The position numbers and the translations under genes were made by a program. Below the pieces are notes generated by a model. The model was not told where the DNA came from. It worked only from the letters and a program-made list of their open reading frames with translations, and ran no database searches. From positions 186,001 through 250,000 of the forward strand of contig NZ_QUHR01000003.1 in NCBI RefSeq assembly GCF_003479605.1: 64,000 nucleotides of DNA, given 5' to 3'. Source of the DNA: Roseburia sp. AF12-17LB (lineage in GTDB: Bacteria; Bacillota; Clostridia; Lachnospirales; Lachnospiraceae). Below are positions 1 to 8,892 of the stretch, in pieces (position 1 is the first letter of the stretch; the number at the start of each line of letters is the position of its first letter).

Positions 1-196
1 TATGATGCAGATAACGCCTTGTAAAGTCTATGATTACTACCAGTAAATACAGAAAGAAGCACAAAAATGCTGCATATCCCCATTGTGCCAGCGGCACCTG
101 CTCGAATCCGATTACAAAGCACAGGATTCCAAAGCAGGCAAGCACTAACAACAGCCATTTCAGATTTTCCTTCAGATAATTTTTGATAAATTTCAT
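1..196 (-). CDS. Sensor histidine kinase, N-terminal part only (BceS-like), cut by window edge
   Basis: The first 65 codons of a membrane protein are visible. They start MKFIKNYLKENLKW and show two hydrophobic helices separated by a very short loop (about residues 12-32 and 40-58). Two helices with almost no extracellular loop is the architecture of intramembrane-sensing kinases of the BceS/GraS type. The start ATG overlaps the stop of the upstream OmpR-type response regulator (ATGA), so the two are co-translated and should form one two-component pair. The catalytic domains lie outside the window, so the kinase call rests on context and topology. In Bacillota such pairs usually respond to cell-wall-active peptides, which would fit the envelope genes upstream, but that role is inferred. 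Confidence 0.72.
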   Translation of the reverse strand, partial: MKFIKNYLKENLKWLLLVLACFGILCFVIGFEQVPLAQWGYAAFLCFFLYLLVVIIDFTRRYLHH

Positions 197-864
197 TTCA
201 GCCGGTACCCGATTCCCTTCTTCGTAAGAATAAAATCCTCCAGACCTGCATCCGCAAGTTTCCTTCTAAGGCGGTTTACATTTACGGAAAGTGTATTCTC
301 ATCCACAAAACAGTCGCTCTCCCAGAGCTTTGTCATCAGCGTATCCCTTGAGACTACCTTTTCCTTATTTTCCATCAGTGTCCTTAGAATCCGCAGTTCA
401 TTTCTGGTAAGTTCCACTTTCTTATCCTGATAGGTAAGGGCTGCTTCCGCCACCTGAAGCATCACTCCGTGATAGGTCAGCATTTCTCCGGTCTCCGTAA
501 AATCATAGGTGCGTCGCAGCATTGCCTGTACTTTTACCGTAAGAACACTTAGGTCAAAAGGCTTTGCAATAAAATCATCCGCTCCCATATTCACTGCCAT
601 GACAATATTCATATTGTCCGCAGCCGATGAGAGAAAAATAATCGGCACCTTGGAAATTTTGCGGATTTCACTGCACCAGTAATAGCCATTGTAGAAAGGC
701 AGACCGATGTCCATCAATACCAGTTGCGGTGCAAACTCCGCAAATTCTTTTGTAACTGCTGAAAAATCTTTTGTGCACTGCACTTCATATTCCCAGTTTT
801 CTAAATGTTTTTTAATACTTCTGGCTATAATTACATCATCTTCCACAAGATAAATCCGGTACAT
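193..864 (-). CDS. OmpR/PhoB-family response regulator (BceR/GraR-like)
   Basis: A 223-residue protein. The N-terminal receiver domain (about 1-115) has the acidic pair in LVEDDV, the phospho-acceptor Asp in LVLMDIGLP and the conserved Lys in FIAKPFD. The C-terminal winged helix (about 125-223) contains ELTRNELRILRTL and NVNRLRRKL. This is the standard architecture of a DNA-binding regulator controlled by phosphorylation. Its stop overlaps the start of the presumed intramembrane-sensing kinase. It follows the LTA-synthase-family gene by 58 bp on the same strand, so it probably belongs to the same transcription unit or a short sub-operon. Targets cannot be told from this sequence; envelope-stress genes are the usual regulon of the subgroup. 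Confidence 0.9.
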   Translation of the reverse strand: MYRIYLVEDDVIIARSIKKHLENWEYEVQCTKDFSAVTKEFAEFAPQLVLMDIGLPFYNGYYWCSEIRKISKVPIIFLSSAADNMNIVMAVNMGADDFIAKPFDLSVLTVKVQAMLRRTYDFTETGEMLTYHGVMLQVAEAALTYQDKKVELTRNELRILRTLMENKEKVVSRDTLMTKLWESDCFVDENTLSVNVNRLRRKLADAGLEDFILTKKGIGYRLK

Positions 865-922
865 CTTCCCCCTGCCTTTCCGTTTTTCCCATACATTTCA
901 CTTTCTCTATGTTTTTCACTCT

Positions 923-2926
923 TTAATCCGATGTTTCATAATACGGGAAAAGATTTTTATCCTTGTCTTTTTCCTTGGCAAACATGTTGTTATATTGCAG
1001 GATATTATACTGGTTCAGAAGGTCTGCATCTTCTCCCTGTGCCTCGGAATAATGCAGGAATTCACCCTGACTCTTCGAATAAAATGCTCTGGAATTCATT
1101 GCCGGTATTTCTTCCTGTAAATCCGCTAAGAACTGGTTATATGCCGGCAGTTCAATGCCTGCCTGCTGCAGAGTCATCGTAGAGAGATAATTCAGGCTGG
1201 TCAGTTCCACATCTTTGCTTTCGCTGTCATAATTCGTCCATACAAAAAATGGTACTGTAAATAATTCCTGCAGTTCATCCAAGGTAAGACCGGATAATCC
1301 TTTGCCATTCATGGACTGATAGAAATTATTATTCAGGCTCGGCTGATGGTCTCCGAAAAATACGATTTCGACCTTGTCATCCACATTTTCAAAATAAGTA
1401 ATCAGATTTTCCAGTGCCTTATCGCTCTCATGAATCAGGCTTAAATACTGGTTTACATCACTGAAATAATGATTCTTAAGATTTATCGTATTCTGGAAAT
1501 TATCATAATAATCGGTATAGCCACCGTGATTCTGCATGGTAACACCTAAGATAAATAATTTTTCATCAGAAGTCTTTGCCTCATACTGGTCAATAATTTT
1601 ATTATATAATTCCTGATCCGTAATATATTCCCGCATGATATTGGTCTGGTCGAAATCATCGATAAAGAGACTATCATCAAAGCCCAGCAACGGATAAACC
1701 TTGCTTCTGCTCCAGCCGGACGCATAGTAAGGATGCATGGAAATGCAGGAATATCCCCGCTCCTTTAAGGTACTTACCAGGGAATACGGTTTCTTTGACA
1801 TATACTGCTGATAAGGCACGGAGCCGCTTGGCAGGAATGCCATGGAATTTCCCGTCAGAAATTCCCACTCGGAATCCGGTGTCTTTGCACCAAAGACAGA
1901 AGACAGTGCATATCCCTTAATGACATTGGTGTCCATGGAATCGAAAAATGGTGTTACCTCTTCCGTTGTCTCAAATCCATAATGGGAAATCACACTCAAA
2001 TCCGCAAAGGACTCATTCATAATAACAATAATGGTCGGGTCATCTTCCGAGCCTTTATTCTCCGGTTCCGGATATTCTTTGGAAATCTCTTCCACCACAT
2101 CTTTTGAGTATCCATCCGGCTCCGCCACAAAGGAATCCCGGATGCTGAGTACAAAATTTAAGATATAGCCGTTGCGGTAAGTTCCTTTCTGTTCCCAGGA
2201 TTCCATTACCGTATCTTCTGTGGCAATTCCCACATAAATTCCCATTACCAGCGCTGCCGCAAAGGCACTGATTCGGAGCATCCACTTCTTTTTAAATTCA
2301 AAATTCAGCTTCCTTATAAAGGCAACATATATCATGCTAAGAAGTATGACATAGACCGCCCGGTCTTCCAATACAAATTTATAATTTGCTGCCACGGAAA
2401 GTCCGGTGGATGCCGCTTTCAAATCTCCGAAAGAAAATTCATTTCCACGAAACTGATAGACAAAGTAATTGATTCCTGCAAGGCTTAAGAGGAAAATATG
2501 TCCTATCATGCAGGCAATCTTCGGCTTTGCTGTAATCACTAACAGGGCAAGATAAAAGACCATGCAGCAGAGCACATTCCATCGGGTGTGATTCACACTG
2601 ATTTTCTCCCGCAGCTCTGCATCCAGCAAAAGATACTGCACCATATGCTCTGTCATGATGGCACTTAAGAAAATTTCAAGAGCAGCCCAGAGTGGATTGG
2701 CTTTCTCCGGCAATGTAATCTTAAGATTTTTGATTCCAAAATAAATCAGCCCTGCGGCAGCTGCCACTGGCACATTTACCCCACCATAGAGACAAAAGCC
2801 CAACATCACTGCAAAAGCAATGAGTCCGGCTCTTATATTTGTTTTCTTATAATCCAGTTCGATAAGTCTAGCTAAATGTTTTTTATTCTGTTCTATTTCA
2901 TTTCTTTCTGCTTTATTCTCATTCAT
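923..2926 (-). CDS. LTA synthase family phosphoglycerol transferase (sulfatase fold)
   Basis: A 667-residue membrane enzyme. About residues 30-235 hold several transmembrane helices. From about residue 295 there is an extracellular alkaline-phosphatase/sulfatase-type domain with PTIIVIMNESFADL (metal site), GAKTPDSEWEFLTG (expected catalytic Thr) and EIVFFGDHQPSL (metal ligands). The family moves glycerol-phosphate from phosphatidylglycerol onto surface glycolipids or polysaccharides (LtaS, MdoB and relatives). The acceptor cannot be told from sequence. It sits between a TraX-family gene and a two-component pair on the same strand and has its own good promoter upstream. The size is typical of Clostridia members. 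Confidence 0.9.
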   Translation of the reverse strand: MNENKAERNEIEQNKKHLARLIELDYKKTNIRAGLIAFAVMLGFCLYGGVNVPVAAAAGLIYFGIKNLKITLPEKANPLWAALEIFLSAIMTEHMVQYLLLDAELREKISVNHTRWNVLCCMVFYLALLVITAKPKIACMIGHIFLLSLAGINYFVYQFRGNEFSFGDLKAASTGLSVAANYKFVLEDRAVYVILLSMIYVAFIRKLNFEFKKKWMLRISAFAAALVMGIYVGIATEDTVMESWEQKGTYRNGYILNFVLSIRDSFVAEPDGYSKDVVEEISKEYPEPENKGSEDDPTIIVIMNESFADLSVISHYGFETTEEVTPFFDSMDTNVIKGYALSSVFGAKTPDSEWEFLTGNSMAFLPSGSVPYQQYMSKKPYSLVSTLKERGYSCISMHPYYASGWSRSKVYPLLGFDDSLFIDDFDQTNIMREYITDQELYNKIIDQYEAKTSDEKLFILGVTMQNHGGYTDYYDNFQNTINLKNHYFSDVNQYLSLIHESDKALENLITYFENVDDKVEIVFFGDHQPSLNNNFYQSMNGKGLSGLTLDELQELFTVPFFVWTNYDSESKDVELTSLNYLSTMTLQQAGIELPAYNQFLADLQEEIPAMNSRAFYSKSQGEFLHYSEAQGEDADLLNQYNILQYNNMFAKEKDKDKNLFPYYETSD

Positions 2927-2977
2927 TTCTTACAATCCTGCCGTCTTCTTCTGTGACAGAACTTCTGTCCATCCGCT

Positions 2978-3006
2978 ACTATAACGCAGGTCTTTTTTGT
3001 TTGCAA
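2978..3006 (-). promoter_or_regulatory. Promoter for the LTA-synthase-family gene
   Basis: Read on the minus strand: -35 TTGCAA (3001-3006), a 17-bp spacer and -10 TATAGT (2978-2983), about 50 bp before the ATG at 2926. It lies between the TraX gene and the LTA-synthase-family gene, so the latter can be transcribed separately from the two genes upstream. Confidence 0.6.
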
Positions 3007-3032
3007 GCCTCTTCACAAAATCTTAAAGAAAT

Positions 3033-3797
3033 CTATGCGACTGCAATCGGTCCCATTCCCATTGCCCAGCAGATGATATACAAAATCAGAAGGTGCGCCG
3101 GATAGAAAATGTAGAAAAAGTATTTCAAAGAAAGTCCACGTTTTCCATTATAAAACGCAATCGGAATGAATGCCAGCGGTGCAGTAAGCTCCCAGGAAAA
3201 TCCGATACATCCTGCAAGCAGCTGGTAGGATTTTTTCTTACGGAATACATAGAGTAATACGATGCAGGCAACGCCAATTCCGGCATAGTCGGTATTTAAA
3301 AATTCTGCCGCAAGGATTCCTGCTGCAAGAATTCCCGCATCAAAAATAACTTTCTTAAACTTCGCAAACCGTTCCTGATTCTCCACTGCCTGAAATCCCC
3401 ACATAACCATCAGTCCGATAAACAGTGTAAAAAATACATTCTGATAACCGGATTCCAATATTTTTCCATTGAATAATAAGTCAAATGGAATTTCAGATAC
3501 CAGGCAGAAGGAAAGCAGACGAAGTGCATATTTCTTCACATCATGTGTATGTTCAAAACCTTCGATTAAAAGAAAACAGAAAATCGGAAATGCCAGTCTT
3601 CCGACAAAACGCATCATCTGATATGTAATCACCAGGGTACTGTTGGCATCAATCCATGCATTCAGATCTGCCGCCTCATTCATACCACGGACTACCAGCA
3701 ATCTGCCAAGAACTCCGGCTCCGATATGGTCAATTAACATCGTTATAATCGCAATGATTTTCAGTGTGCTGCCACTGATTCCTTTTCTTTCTTTCAT
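3033..3797 (-). CDS. TraX family membrane protein (putative acetyltransferase)
   Basis: A 254-residue polytopic membrane protein. The N-terminal STLKIIAIITMLIDHIGAG and the later FLLIEGFEHTHD and LFNGKILESG segments are the signature of the TraX family. Its founder acetylates F-pilin; chromosomal Bacillota homologues have no firmly assigned substrate. About seven to eight hydrophobic helices are visible. It follows the LPG-synthase-type gene by 20 bp and precedes a phosphoglycerol transferase, so acylation of a surface polymer or protein is plausible, but that is inference. No conjugation genes are nearby, so a pilin role is unlikely here. Confidence 0.85.
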   Translation of the reverse strand: MKERKGISGSTLKIIAIITMLIDHIGAGVLGRLLVVRGMNEAADLNAWIDANSTLVITYQMMRFVGRLAFPIFCFLLIEGFEHTHDVKKYALRLLSFCLVSEIPFDLLFNGKILESGYQNVFFTLFIGLMVMWGFQAVENQERFAKFKKVIFDAGILAAGILAAEFLNTDYAGIGVACIVLLYVFRKKKSYQLLAGCIGFSWELTAPLAFIPIAFYNGKRGLSLKYFFYIFYPAHLLILYIICWAMGMGPIAVA

Positions 3798-3817
3798 CTT
3801 AATTCCTTCTCTTTCCC

Positions 3818-4840
3818 TTACTGCTGTGCCTTATCTGCCTTGCGTTTTGCAATCCGTCGGTCAATACGCTTATGCAGTAATACCACCACACCACCGATAA
3901 CAAATGGAAGTACGAATGTTGCAAAACGGTATAACAGTGCCGCAGAACCGGCTTCTCCGGTTCCTACCAATACTGTAAACAATGCGGTAAATACAAACTC
4001 TGAGGAACCGATTCCTGCCGGAGACGGAATGACTGCTGCCAGCATAAAAGCAAGGGAAGTAACTGCCCAGGACTGTAACAGTGTCAATCCATATTCCCGA
4101 TATAAAATCACGAATGGTATGCCATAGCAGAATGCAAATTTCAACAGATTCTTAGCTACAATGGATGCGATTAGTTTTCCCTTGGTCAGAAGCATGCCTG
4201 CTGCATCCTCTAAGATGCCACACTGTTCCCGTAACATGGCTGCCTGCGCATCGAATTTTCCTTTGCGGTTCAACTTGTCCACCAGGAAAAGTAAAATTCC
4301 ATGGAACTTCTTTGAACAGCAGAATAAAAGTAATGCAGTTGCTATCACTGCCGTCAACACATATCCTGCAATCAGAAGATTAAAATATTCGGAATAATGT
4401 TCCTTCATAAATCCGAAATTTAACAGGAAGAAAATAATGGAAAAGATTGCAATCGTTACTTTATGAATCGCATACTCTACCATATACATTCCGGTTCCCT
4501 GAAAAACCGGAATTCCTTTTTCATTGAAATAATATACCGCTGCCACACCGGCACCACTGCCTAAGGTTGCCACACGGTAAAATGAGCAATAAAAGGCGCT
4601 CTCTACACCCATCCGGTATGTAAACTGTGGATTATACTGCTTTGCGAAGGAATAATTAATCCATCCTTCTACCACATTATACATAACACCGGCACCGCAG
4701 ATGGTAATGACCACCCAAGGTGCAGTTGTAGAAAGCTCCTTTAAAATTGGTCCGGCTGAATCCCGGAACGTATAAATGATAATTGCTACGATGGCAATTA
4801 CAAAAACCAGTTTCAGTATTTGCTTTGTCCGCTTATTAAT
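3818..4840 (-). CDS. Lysylphosphatidylglycerol synthase TM-domain family (flippase-like) protein
   Basis: An integral membrane protein of the UPF0104/LPG_synthase_TM family, about 340 residues. Visible motifs include the AVIPSPAGIGSSEF segment near residue 260 and a string of hydrophobic helices. The soluble aminoacyltransferase domain of full MprF is absent, so it may only move or bind lipids. In-frame coding extends well upstream of the first GTG (4714): KRTKQILKLVFVIAIVAIII forms the expected first helix, and an in-frame TGA lies just before it. No ATG, GTG or TTG exists in that stretch. An ATT codon (4838-4840) sits a good distance from a GGAGTGAGG ribosome binding site and is my chosen start. 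It heads the operon with the TraX gene and has a near-consensus promoter. Confidence 0.82.
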   Translation of the reverse strand: MNKRTKQILKLVFVIAIVAIIIYTFRDSAGPILKELSTTAPWVVITICGAGVMYNVVEGWINYSFAKQYNPQFTYRMGVESAFYCSFYRVATLGSGAGVAAVYYFNEKGIPVFQGTGMYMVEYAIHKVTIAIFSIIFFLLNFGFMKEHYSEYFNLLIAGYVLTAVIATALLLFCCSKKFHGILLFLVDKLNRKGKFDAQAAMLREQCGILEDAAGMLLTKGKLIASIVAKNLLKFAFCYGIPFVILYREYGLTLLQSWAVTSLAFMLAAVIPSPAGIGSSEFVFTALFTVLVGTGEAGSAALLYRFATFVLPFVIGGVVVLLHKRIDRRIAKRKADKAQQ

Positions 4841-4923
4841 AAAACCTCACTCCCAGTTCTCTTTTTCCTCTGCTGCCTGTCTATTTTACCACGTATCTCC
4901 ATGGATTATTCGTCACACACAGG

Positions 4924-4951
4924 ATTATATCAAATATCCATTTTTTGTCAA
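4924..4951 (-). promoter_or_regulatory. Near-consensus sigma-A promoter for the LPG-TM/TraX operon
   Basis: On the minus strand: -35 TTGACA (4946-4951), a 16-bp spacer and -10 TATAAT (4924-4929), about 85 bp upstream of the proposed ATT start at 4840. Both hexamers are perfect matches to the housekeeping consensus. Confidence 0.75.
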
Positions 4952-5008
4952 ACTTCTGTATTATATTTCCTGGCAAAAAGTGCTATACTTTAATTATCTA
5001 TATATAAG

Positions 5009-5515
5009 CGATTGCAAAAAGAATAATTTCTAACAGATTGAATTTTGATTATCCAAAGGGCCTCTTTTTTCGCTATAAAATACCGCAGTTCTAAAGTGCA
5101 TGTTTTTCTTTCTGTGATGAAAACCGTCTTTCCAATGTTTGACAAAAGTACTGAACGGTTCGCCGAAATGCGGATGCATGATAAGGGCTGTTAGGGGCAC
5201 TTGGAATTTCGTCTGGCATCCGGCAACGCTGGCACAGGACGTGCCAGCGAGGCGCATCTGAACATAGATGTGAATTTGCGCCGGTTGCCAGAACGAACGA
5301 AATGTAAATCGAAATTCCCAGTGCCCCTTGCAGGCTTTATGTTGCATCCGCATCCGGCGGACAGTGCAGTACTTCCGTCAAAGCAGGCGGAAAGACAGTT
5401 TACAATCAAGAAAAACATGCACTAAGAACTGCTGGCATTTCATATCAAAGAAAAAGAATTCCCTTCGGATAATCAAAATTCACCTGCAGACTTATGTCTC
5501 CTTTTTGCAATCACT
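5009..5515. repeat. About 500-bp imperfect palindrome with cloverleaf-like apex
   Basis: The two halves are inverted copies with scattered mismatches. Matching arm segments include GATTGCAAAAAG (5010-5021) with its complement near 5501-5512; GAATTTTGATTATCC (5040-5054) with 5468-5482; AGTGCATGTTTTTCTT (5095-5110) with its near-complement at 5407-5422; ATGCGGATGCA (5168-5178) with 5344-5354; and GGGGCACT-GGAATTTCG (5194-5211) with 5309-5326. The apex folds further: an outer CTGGCA/TGCCAG stem, a perfect 9-bp hairpin CGCTGGCAC/GTGCCAGCG around 5227-5249, and a third arm GGCGCA/TGCGCC. It fills the divergent gap between the LPG-TM operon and the phospholipase gene. ORFs on both strands are mirror images and not real genes. 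It could be a MITE-like element or a long hairpin RNA; I recognise no known family. Confidence 0.85.
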
Positions 5516-5546
5516 TAAAATATAATTAGTTGAAAGGATTGTTGTT

Positions 5547-6512
5547 ATGCCAGGATTTACCACCCACTATTTATTTGGACTGAATTCTTTTCGTGAATTA
5601 GAGGAACCGGATCTTGTTTCCTGCATCCGTAAATTTCCGCATGCATTCTGTATGGGCTTACAGGGACCGGATATTTTCTTTTATTACCTGCCGTCCTACC
5701 TTCGCTCTTCCGGAAATATCGGGCAGTTGGCACACCACAAAAATACCGGTATTTTTCTTACCCAGCTTTTAAAAAGTAAGGACATGTTCTTGGAAGAGAC
5801 GGAACAGCAGATTGCCATTTCCTATATCTGCGGCTTTCTTGGACATTATGTCTTAGATACTACCTGTCATCCATATATCTTTGCCAAGTCACACTATGGC
5901 ACTTATGATAAGGGTTATTTTGGTCATCATGTATATCTGGAAACAGATATTGATGCAGAGCTTCTTACTTATTATAAAAACTGTGCGCCATCTGAATTCA
6001 ACCAGAGTGCCACCCTGCACATCAGCCGGAAGGAACGGCACATCATTGCTTCTTTATTATTAAAGGCTTACAGCTCCACATATAAAGAGTACCGCTTTAC
6101 TTACCGCTCCATGCAGGCTGCCTTAGAAGCTGTGCAGCTTAATACCGCATGGATTCGTGACCCGCAGGGCAAGAAAAAAGTCCTTGCCCGTAAAATCGAG
6201 GCAAAGACTTTAGGTTATGCATGTATTTCTCCGTTGATTCCAAGTGACTACTTTACTTTTACGGTAGACCCGCTGAATCTTCGTCATTTCCGTTGGCGAA
6301 ATCCATGGAACAAAGAAGATGTCTCCCATGAGTCCTTCTTTGACCTTCTGGATACTGCGGGAACCCGGTATCAGTCCATCTTAAATAAAACTGCAAGACT
6401 GTTTACGCTTCCAATTGGAACGCCGGTTTACCGGGAACAGTTAGATGCACTTTCCTTAGAGCTAGGAAACAACTCTTATGATTCCGGACTTCCATTAGAG
6501 AAAAATTCCTGA
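5547..6512 (+). CDS. Zinc-dependent phospholipase C family protein
   Basis: A 321-residue protein. The N-terminal half matches the zinc-dependent phospholipase C / S1-P1-like fold: GFTTHYLFG at the start, GPDIFFYYLP near residue 45, HHKNTG near 75 and GFLGHYVLDTTCHPYI near residue 105. The spaced His and Asp residues are expected zinc ligands. No signal peptide is obvious, so this is the cytosolic-type Clostridia member, whose substrate is unproven. The ATG follows a GAAAGGATTG ribosome binding site. Its 3' end overlaps the 3' end of the converging 2-hydroxyacid dehydrogenase gene by 37 bp. The long palindrome lies just upstream and may carry or disturb its promoter. Confidence 0.82.
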   Translation: MPGFTTHYLFGLNSFRELEEPDLVSCIRKFPHAFCMGLQGPDIFFYYLPSYLRSSGNIGQLAHHKNTGIFLTQLLKSKDMFLEETEQQIAISYICGFLGHYVLDTTCHPYIFAKSHYGTYDKGYFGHHVYLETDIDAELLTYYKNCAPSEFNQSATLHISRKERHIIASLLLKAYSSTYKEYRFTYRSMQAALEAVQLNTAWIRDPQGKKKVLARKIEAKTLGYACISPLIPSDYFTFTVDPLNLRHFRWRNPWNKEDVSHESFFDLLDTAGTRYQSILNKTARLFTLPIGTPVYREQLDALSLELGNNSYDSGLPLEKNS

Positions 6513-7426
6513 ATCTGACCACAGATAATCTCCATGAGGCGGGTGCGGGCTTCCACACTCGCCCATGCAATATGCGGCGTAATCAGTAATTTCTCACTGT
6601 CTTTGATTCTGCGCAGCGGATTTTCCGGACTCATCGGTTCTACCCGGAGGACATCCAGTCCTGCTGCCGCAATCTCACCCTGTTCCAAGGCTTCTGCCAA
6701 ATCCTCTTCTACCACAATCGGTCCTCTTCCAAGGTTTAAGAAAATAGCCGTTTTCTTCATCTGATGAAAAGCTTCTTTATTCATCAAATCCAACGTGTTT
6801 TCATCCAACGGTGCATGAACGGATACAATATCCGATTCCTTTAACAGTTCTTCGAAGCTGACACGCTCATAGCCCGGCTGGCTGTTCCGTCCGGAAGTGG
6901 AATAGTAAATGACACGACAGCCAAAGACTTTTGCAATATCTGCAACTCTTCTTCCGATATTTCCAAGTCCGATAATGCCCCAGGTCATTTTTGCCAGCTC
7001 TCCGAAATATTTATCAAAGTGGGTAAACATTTTATCTCCGATATATTTTTCATCTTTTACATAACGGTCATAATAAGGCAGTTTTTCCAGTAAATAAAAC
7101 AGCATGGCAAAGGTATGCTGTGCCACCGATTCTGTGGAATATCCCGCTACGTTGCGCCATGCAATACCACGTTTTTCAAGGTATGCCTTATCGAGATTAT
7201 TGGTTCCGGTTGCCGTCACACACACAAGCTTTAAGTGGCTTGCATTTCCAATGGTCTTTTCGTTAACTTCTACTTTATTTAGTACCAGTACATCTGCATC
7301 CACGCTTCGTACTGCCGCTTCCTCTGCTGTCGAGAAATCATATTTTATAACTTCTCCCAATGCATCATATGCGGATAAATCAATATCCTCTCCAATTGAT
7401 TTTGCATCTAAAAAAACGATTTTCAT
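6476..7426 (-). CDS. D-2-hydroxyacid dehydrogenase (NAD-dependent)
   Basis: A 316-residue cytosolic oxidoreductase, the usual family length. The NAD-binding Rossmann motif GLGNIGRRVADIAKVFG lies near residue 155. The catalytic Arg is in LNLGRGPIV, the Glu in RVEPMSPENPL and the His in LITPHIAWAS. It interconverts a D-2-hydroxyacid and its 2-oxoacid; glycerate, hydroxypyruvate or branched 2-oxoacids are all possible. Its start overlaps the stop of the upstream GPH-type transporter by 4 bp, so the two are translationally coupled, and the transporter may bring in a related substrate. Its 3' end overlaps the converging phospholipase gene. Confidence 0.9.
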   Translation of the reverse strand: MKIVFLDAKSIGEDIDLSAYDALGEVIKYDFSTAEEAAVRSVDADVLVLNKVEVNEKTIGNASHLKLVCVTATGTNNLDKAYLEKRGIAWRNVAGYSTESVAQHTFAMLFYLLEKLPYYDRYVKDEKYIGDKMFTHFDKYFGELAKMTWGIIGLGNIGRRVADIAKVFGCRVIYYSTSGRNSQPGYERVSFEELLKESDIVSVHAPLDENTLDLMNKEAFHQMKKTAIFLNLGRGPIVVEEDLAEALEQGEIAAAGLDVLRVEPMSPENPLRRIKDSEKLLITPHIAWASVEARTRLMEIICGQIQEFFSNGSPES

Positions 7427-8883
7427 TCTATCTCTTCCTCCTGCAATGCTGCCGCAATTTCATTCATTTTCTTCTTGTCCAGCCGGTAAAATTTCAACGC
7501 AATCAAAGAACTTACCCAGCCGATAATCGGTGTTCCGCAAAATAGGAATATGGTTGTATAACGCAATACCGGTGTCAAGGCATCACCAATCTGCGGAAAT
7601 GTTTTATTATATCCAATCAGTAACATTACCAGTCCTACAAATGCCGTTCCCAGTGCCGCAAAAATTTTATCTACAAAGGAAAACAGTGCTCCCATCAGTC
7701 CCGGTACAAATTTACCGCTGCGGTACTGCTCATAATCGGAGCAGTCTGCAATCATCGGCACCACCATATTATTTGTAATGGACTTACAGCCATTTAATAA
7801 TACAAAGAATAACATAAACCAGAAGGAAATGGCATTAAAATGTTTGAGATTAAAAGTAACCGTATTGATATTATCCTGCATCAACACCACAATCAATAGT
7901 AACTGGAAGAAAATGCCAAGTCCCGTAAATAATACCAGTGCCTTCTTCTGTCCCATCCGTTGTGCTGCCCGGATGCCAACGGTCACTACCAAAAGCGTTG
8001 GCAATGCTGCCACCACACCAATCCATCCGGCGATTCCATAATTTTCCATCATGATGCCATAAAGCATAACGCCTACTGTTGTATGGCTGTATACCGTTGC
8101 CGCAAACCGGTTGGTGCAGGCTGCCATAATCAGCATACGGATTGGCTTGTTCTGTTTTAAAATCAAGAAAAAATCCCACACCTTAATCTTCTGTGTCTGC
8201 TGATGTTCATAGCGTCCCGGCTGGTCTTTCTTCCAGATTCCGATTACCGCCAAAAGTGTTGCCAGTGCCGACAATACCACAACCCAGAATACATACTCCA
8301 CATACAGCTCTTCGTTGGTAAATCCACCGTATTTCGGCACCAGATAATTGGCTACAAACAAGGCACTGCCGCCGTATGCCGCCATGATGAAAATGGAATC
8401 GAAATAAGTGGACAGCGGGCGTTTCTTCGGATTATTGGTAATAATCGTCTGCCCCGATTTGGCAACCACAGTCTGAAAGGTATATCCGATAATAAAAATT
8501 GCATAGATAATAATAAAATACGGAATCCGTACCCACTTTGAAATCAGATGTGTTGTCGCAAACAGGAGAACAGCACTGACTGCCATCAGTATATTTCCAG
8601 CCACCATAAAAGGACGGAATTTTCCAAACCGTCCTTTACTCTTATCCAACAGAAAACCAACCACAGGGTCAGTTACACCATCAAAAATATTCATTGCTGT
8701 TACCAGTGAAGAAATCAACACAACAGAAAAGCCAGCCATGGAATTGGCATAGTATGAGATATAGCCCATCAAAGCCAGATACAGATTTGCTGCTGTATTA
8801 TTCATGGAAAAAAATGCAATCTGCCAGATTTTTGCATCATTATAATGAATTGTCTTTTCCTGCTCTATCTGTTCACTCATCAT
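7423..8883 (-). CDS. MFS transporter, GPH (glycoside-pentoside-hexuronide) family
   Basis: A 486-residue polytopic protein with about twelve helices. The GPH/MelB-type loop motif is visible near residue 70: FDGVTDPVVGFLLDKSKGRFGKFRPF. This family couples uptake of sugars, glucuronides or related solutes to Na+ or H+. The substrate cannot be read from sequence. It is coupled by overlap to a 2-hydroxyacid dehydrogenase and follows a patatin-like gene by 9 bp, so the three form a probable operon. Two adjacent Met codons (MM) open the protein; either could be the start. Confidence 0.86.
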   Translation of the reverse strand: MMSEQIEQEKTIHYNDAKIWQIAFFSMNNTAANLYLALMGYISYYANSMAGFSVVLISSLVTAMNIFDGVTDPVVGFLLDKSKGRFGKFRPFMVAGNILMAVSAVLLFATTHLISKWVRIPYFIIIYAIFIIGYTFQTVVAKSGQTIITNNPKKRPLSTYFDSIFIMAAYGGSALFVANYLVPKYGGFTNEELYVEYVFWVVVLSALATLLAVIGIWKKDQPGRYEHQQTQKIKVWDFFLILKQNKPIRMLIMAACTNRFAATVYSHTTVGVMLYGIMMENYGIAGWIGVVAALPTLLVVTVGIRAAQRMGQKKALVLFTGLGIFFQLLLIVVLMQDNINTVTFNLKHFNAISFWFMLFFVLLNGCKSITNNMVVPMIADCSDYEQYRSGKFVPGLMGALFSFVDKIFAALGTAFVGLVMLLIGYNKTFPQIGDALTPVLRYTTIFLFCGTPIIGWVSSLIALKFYRLDKKKMNEIAAALQEEEIE

Positions 8884-8892
8884 TCCTGCTTC

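Noticed and set aside
5030..5525. Overlapping ORFs of 65-107 codons on both strands
   Set aside because: They mirror each other because the DNA is a palindrome; none has a ribosome binding site or family resemblance.
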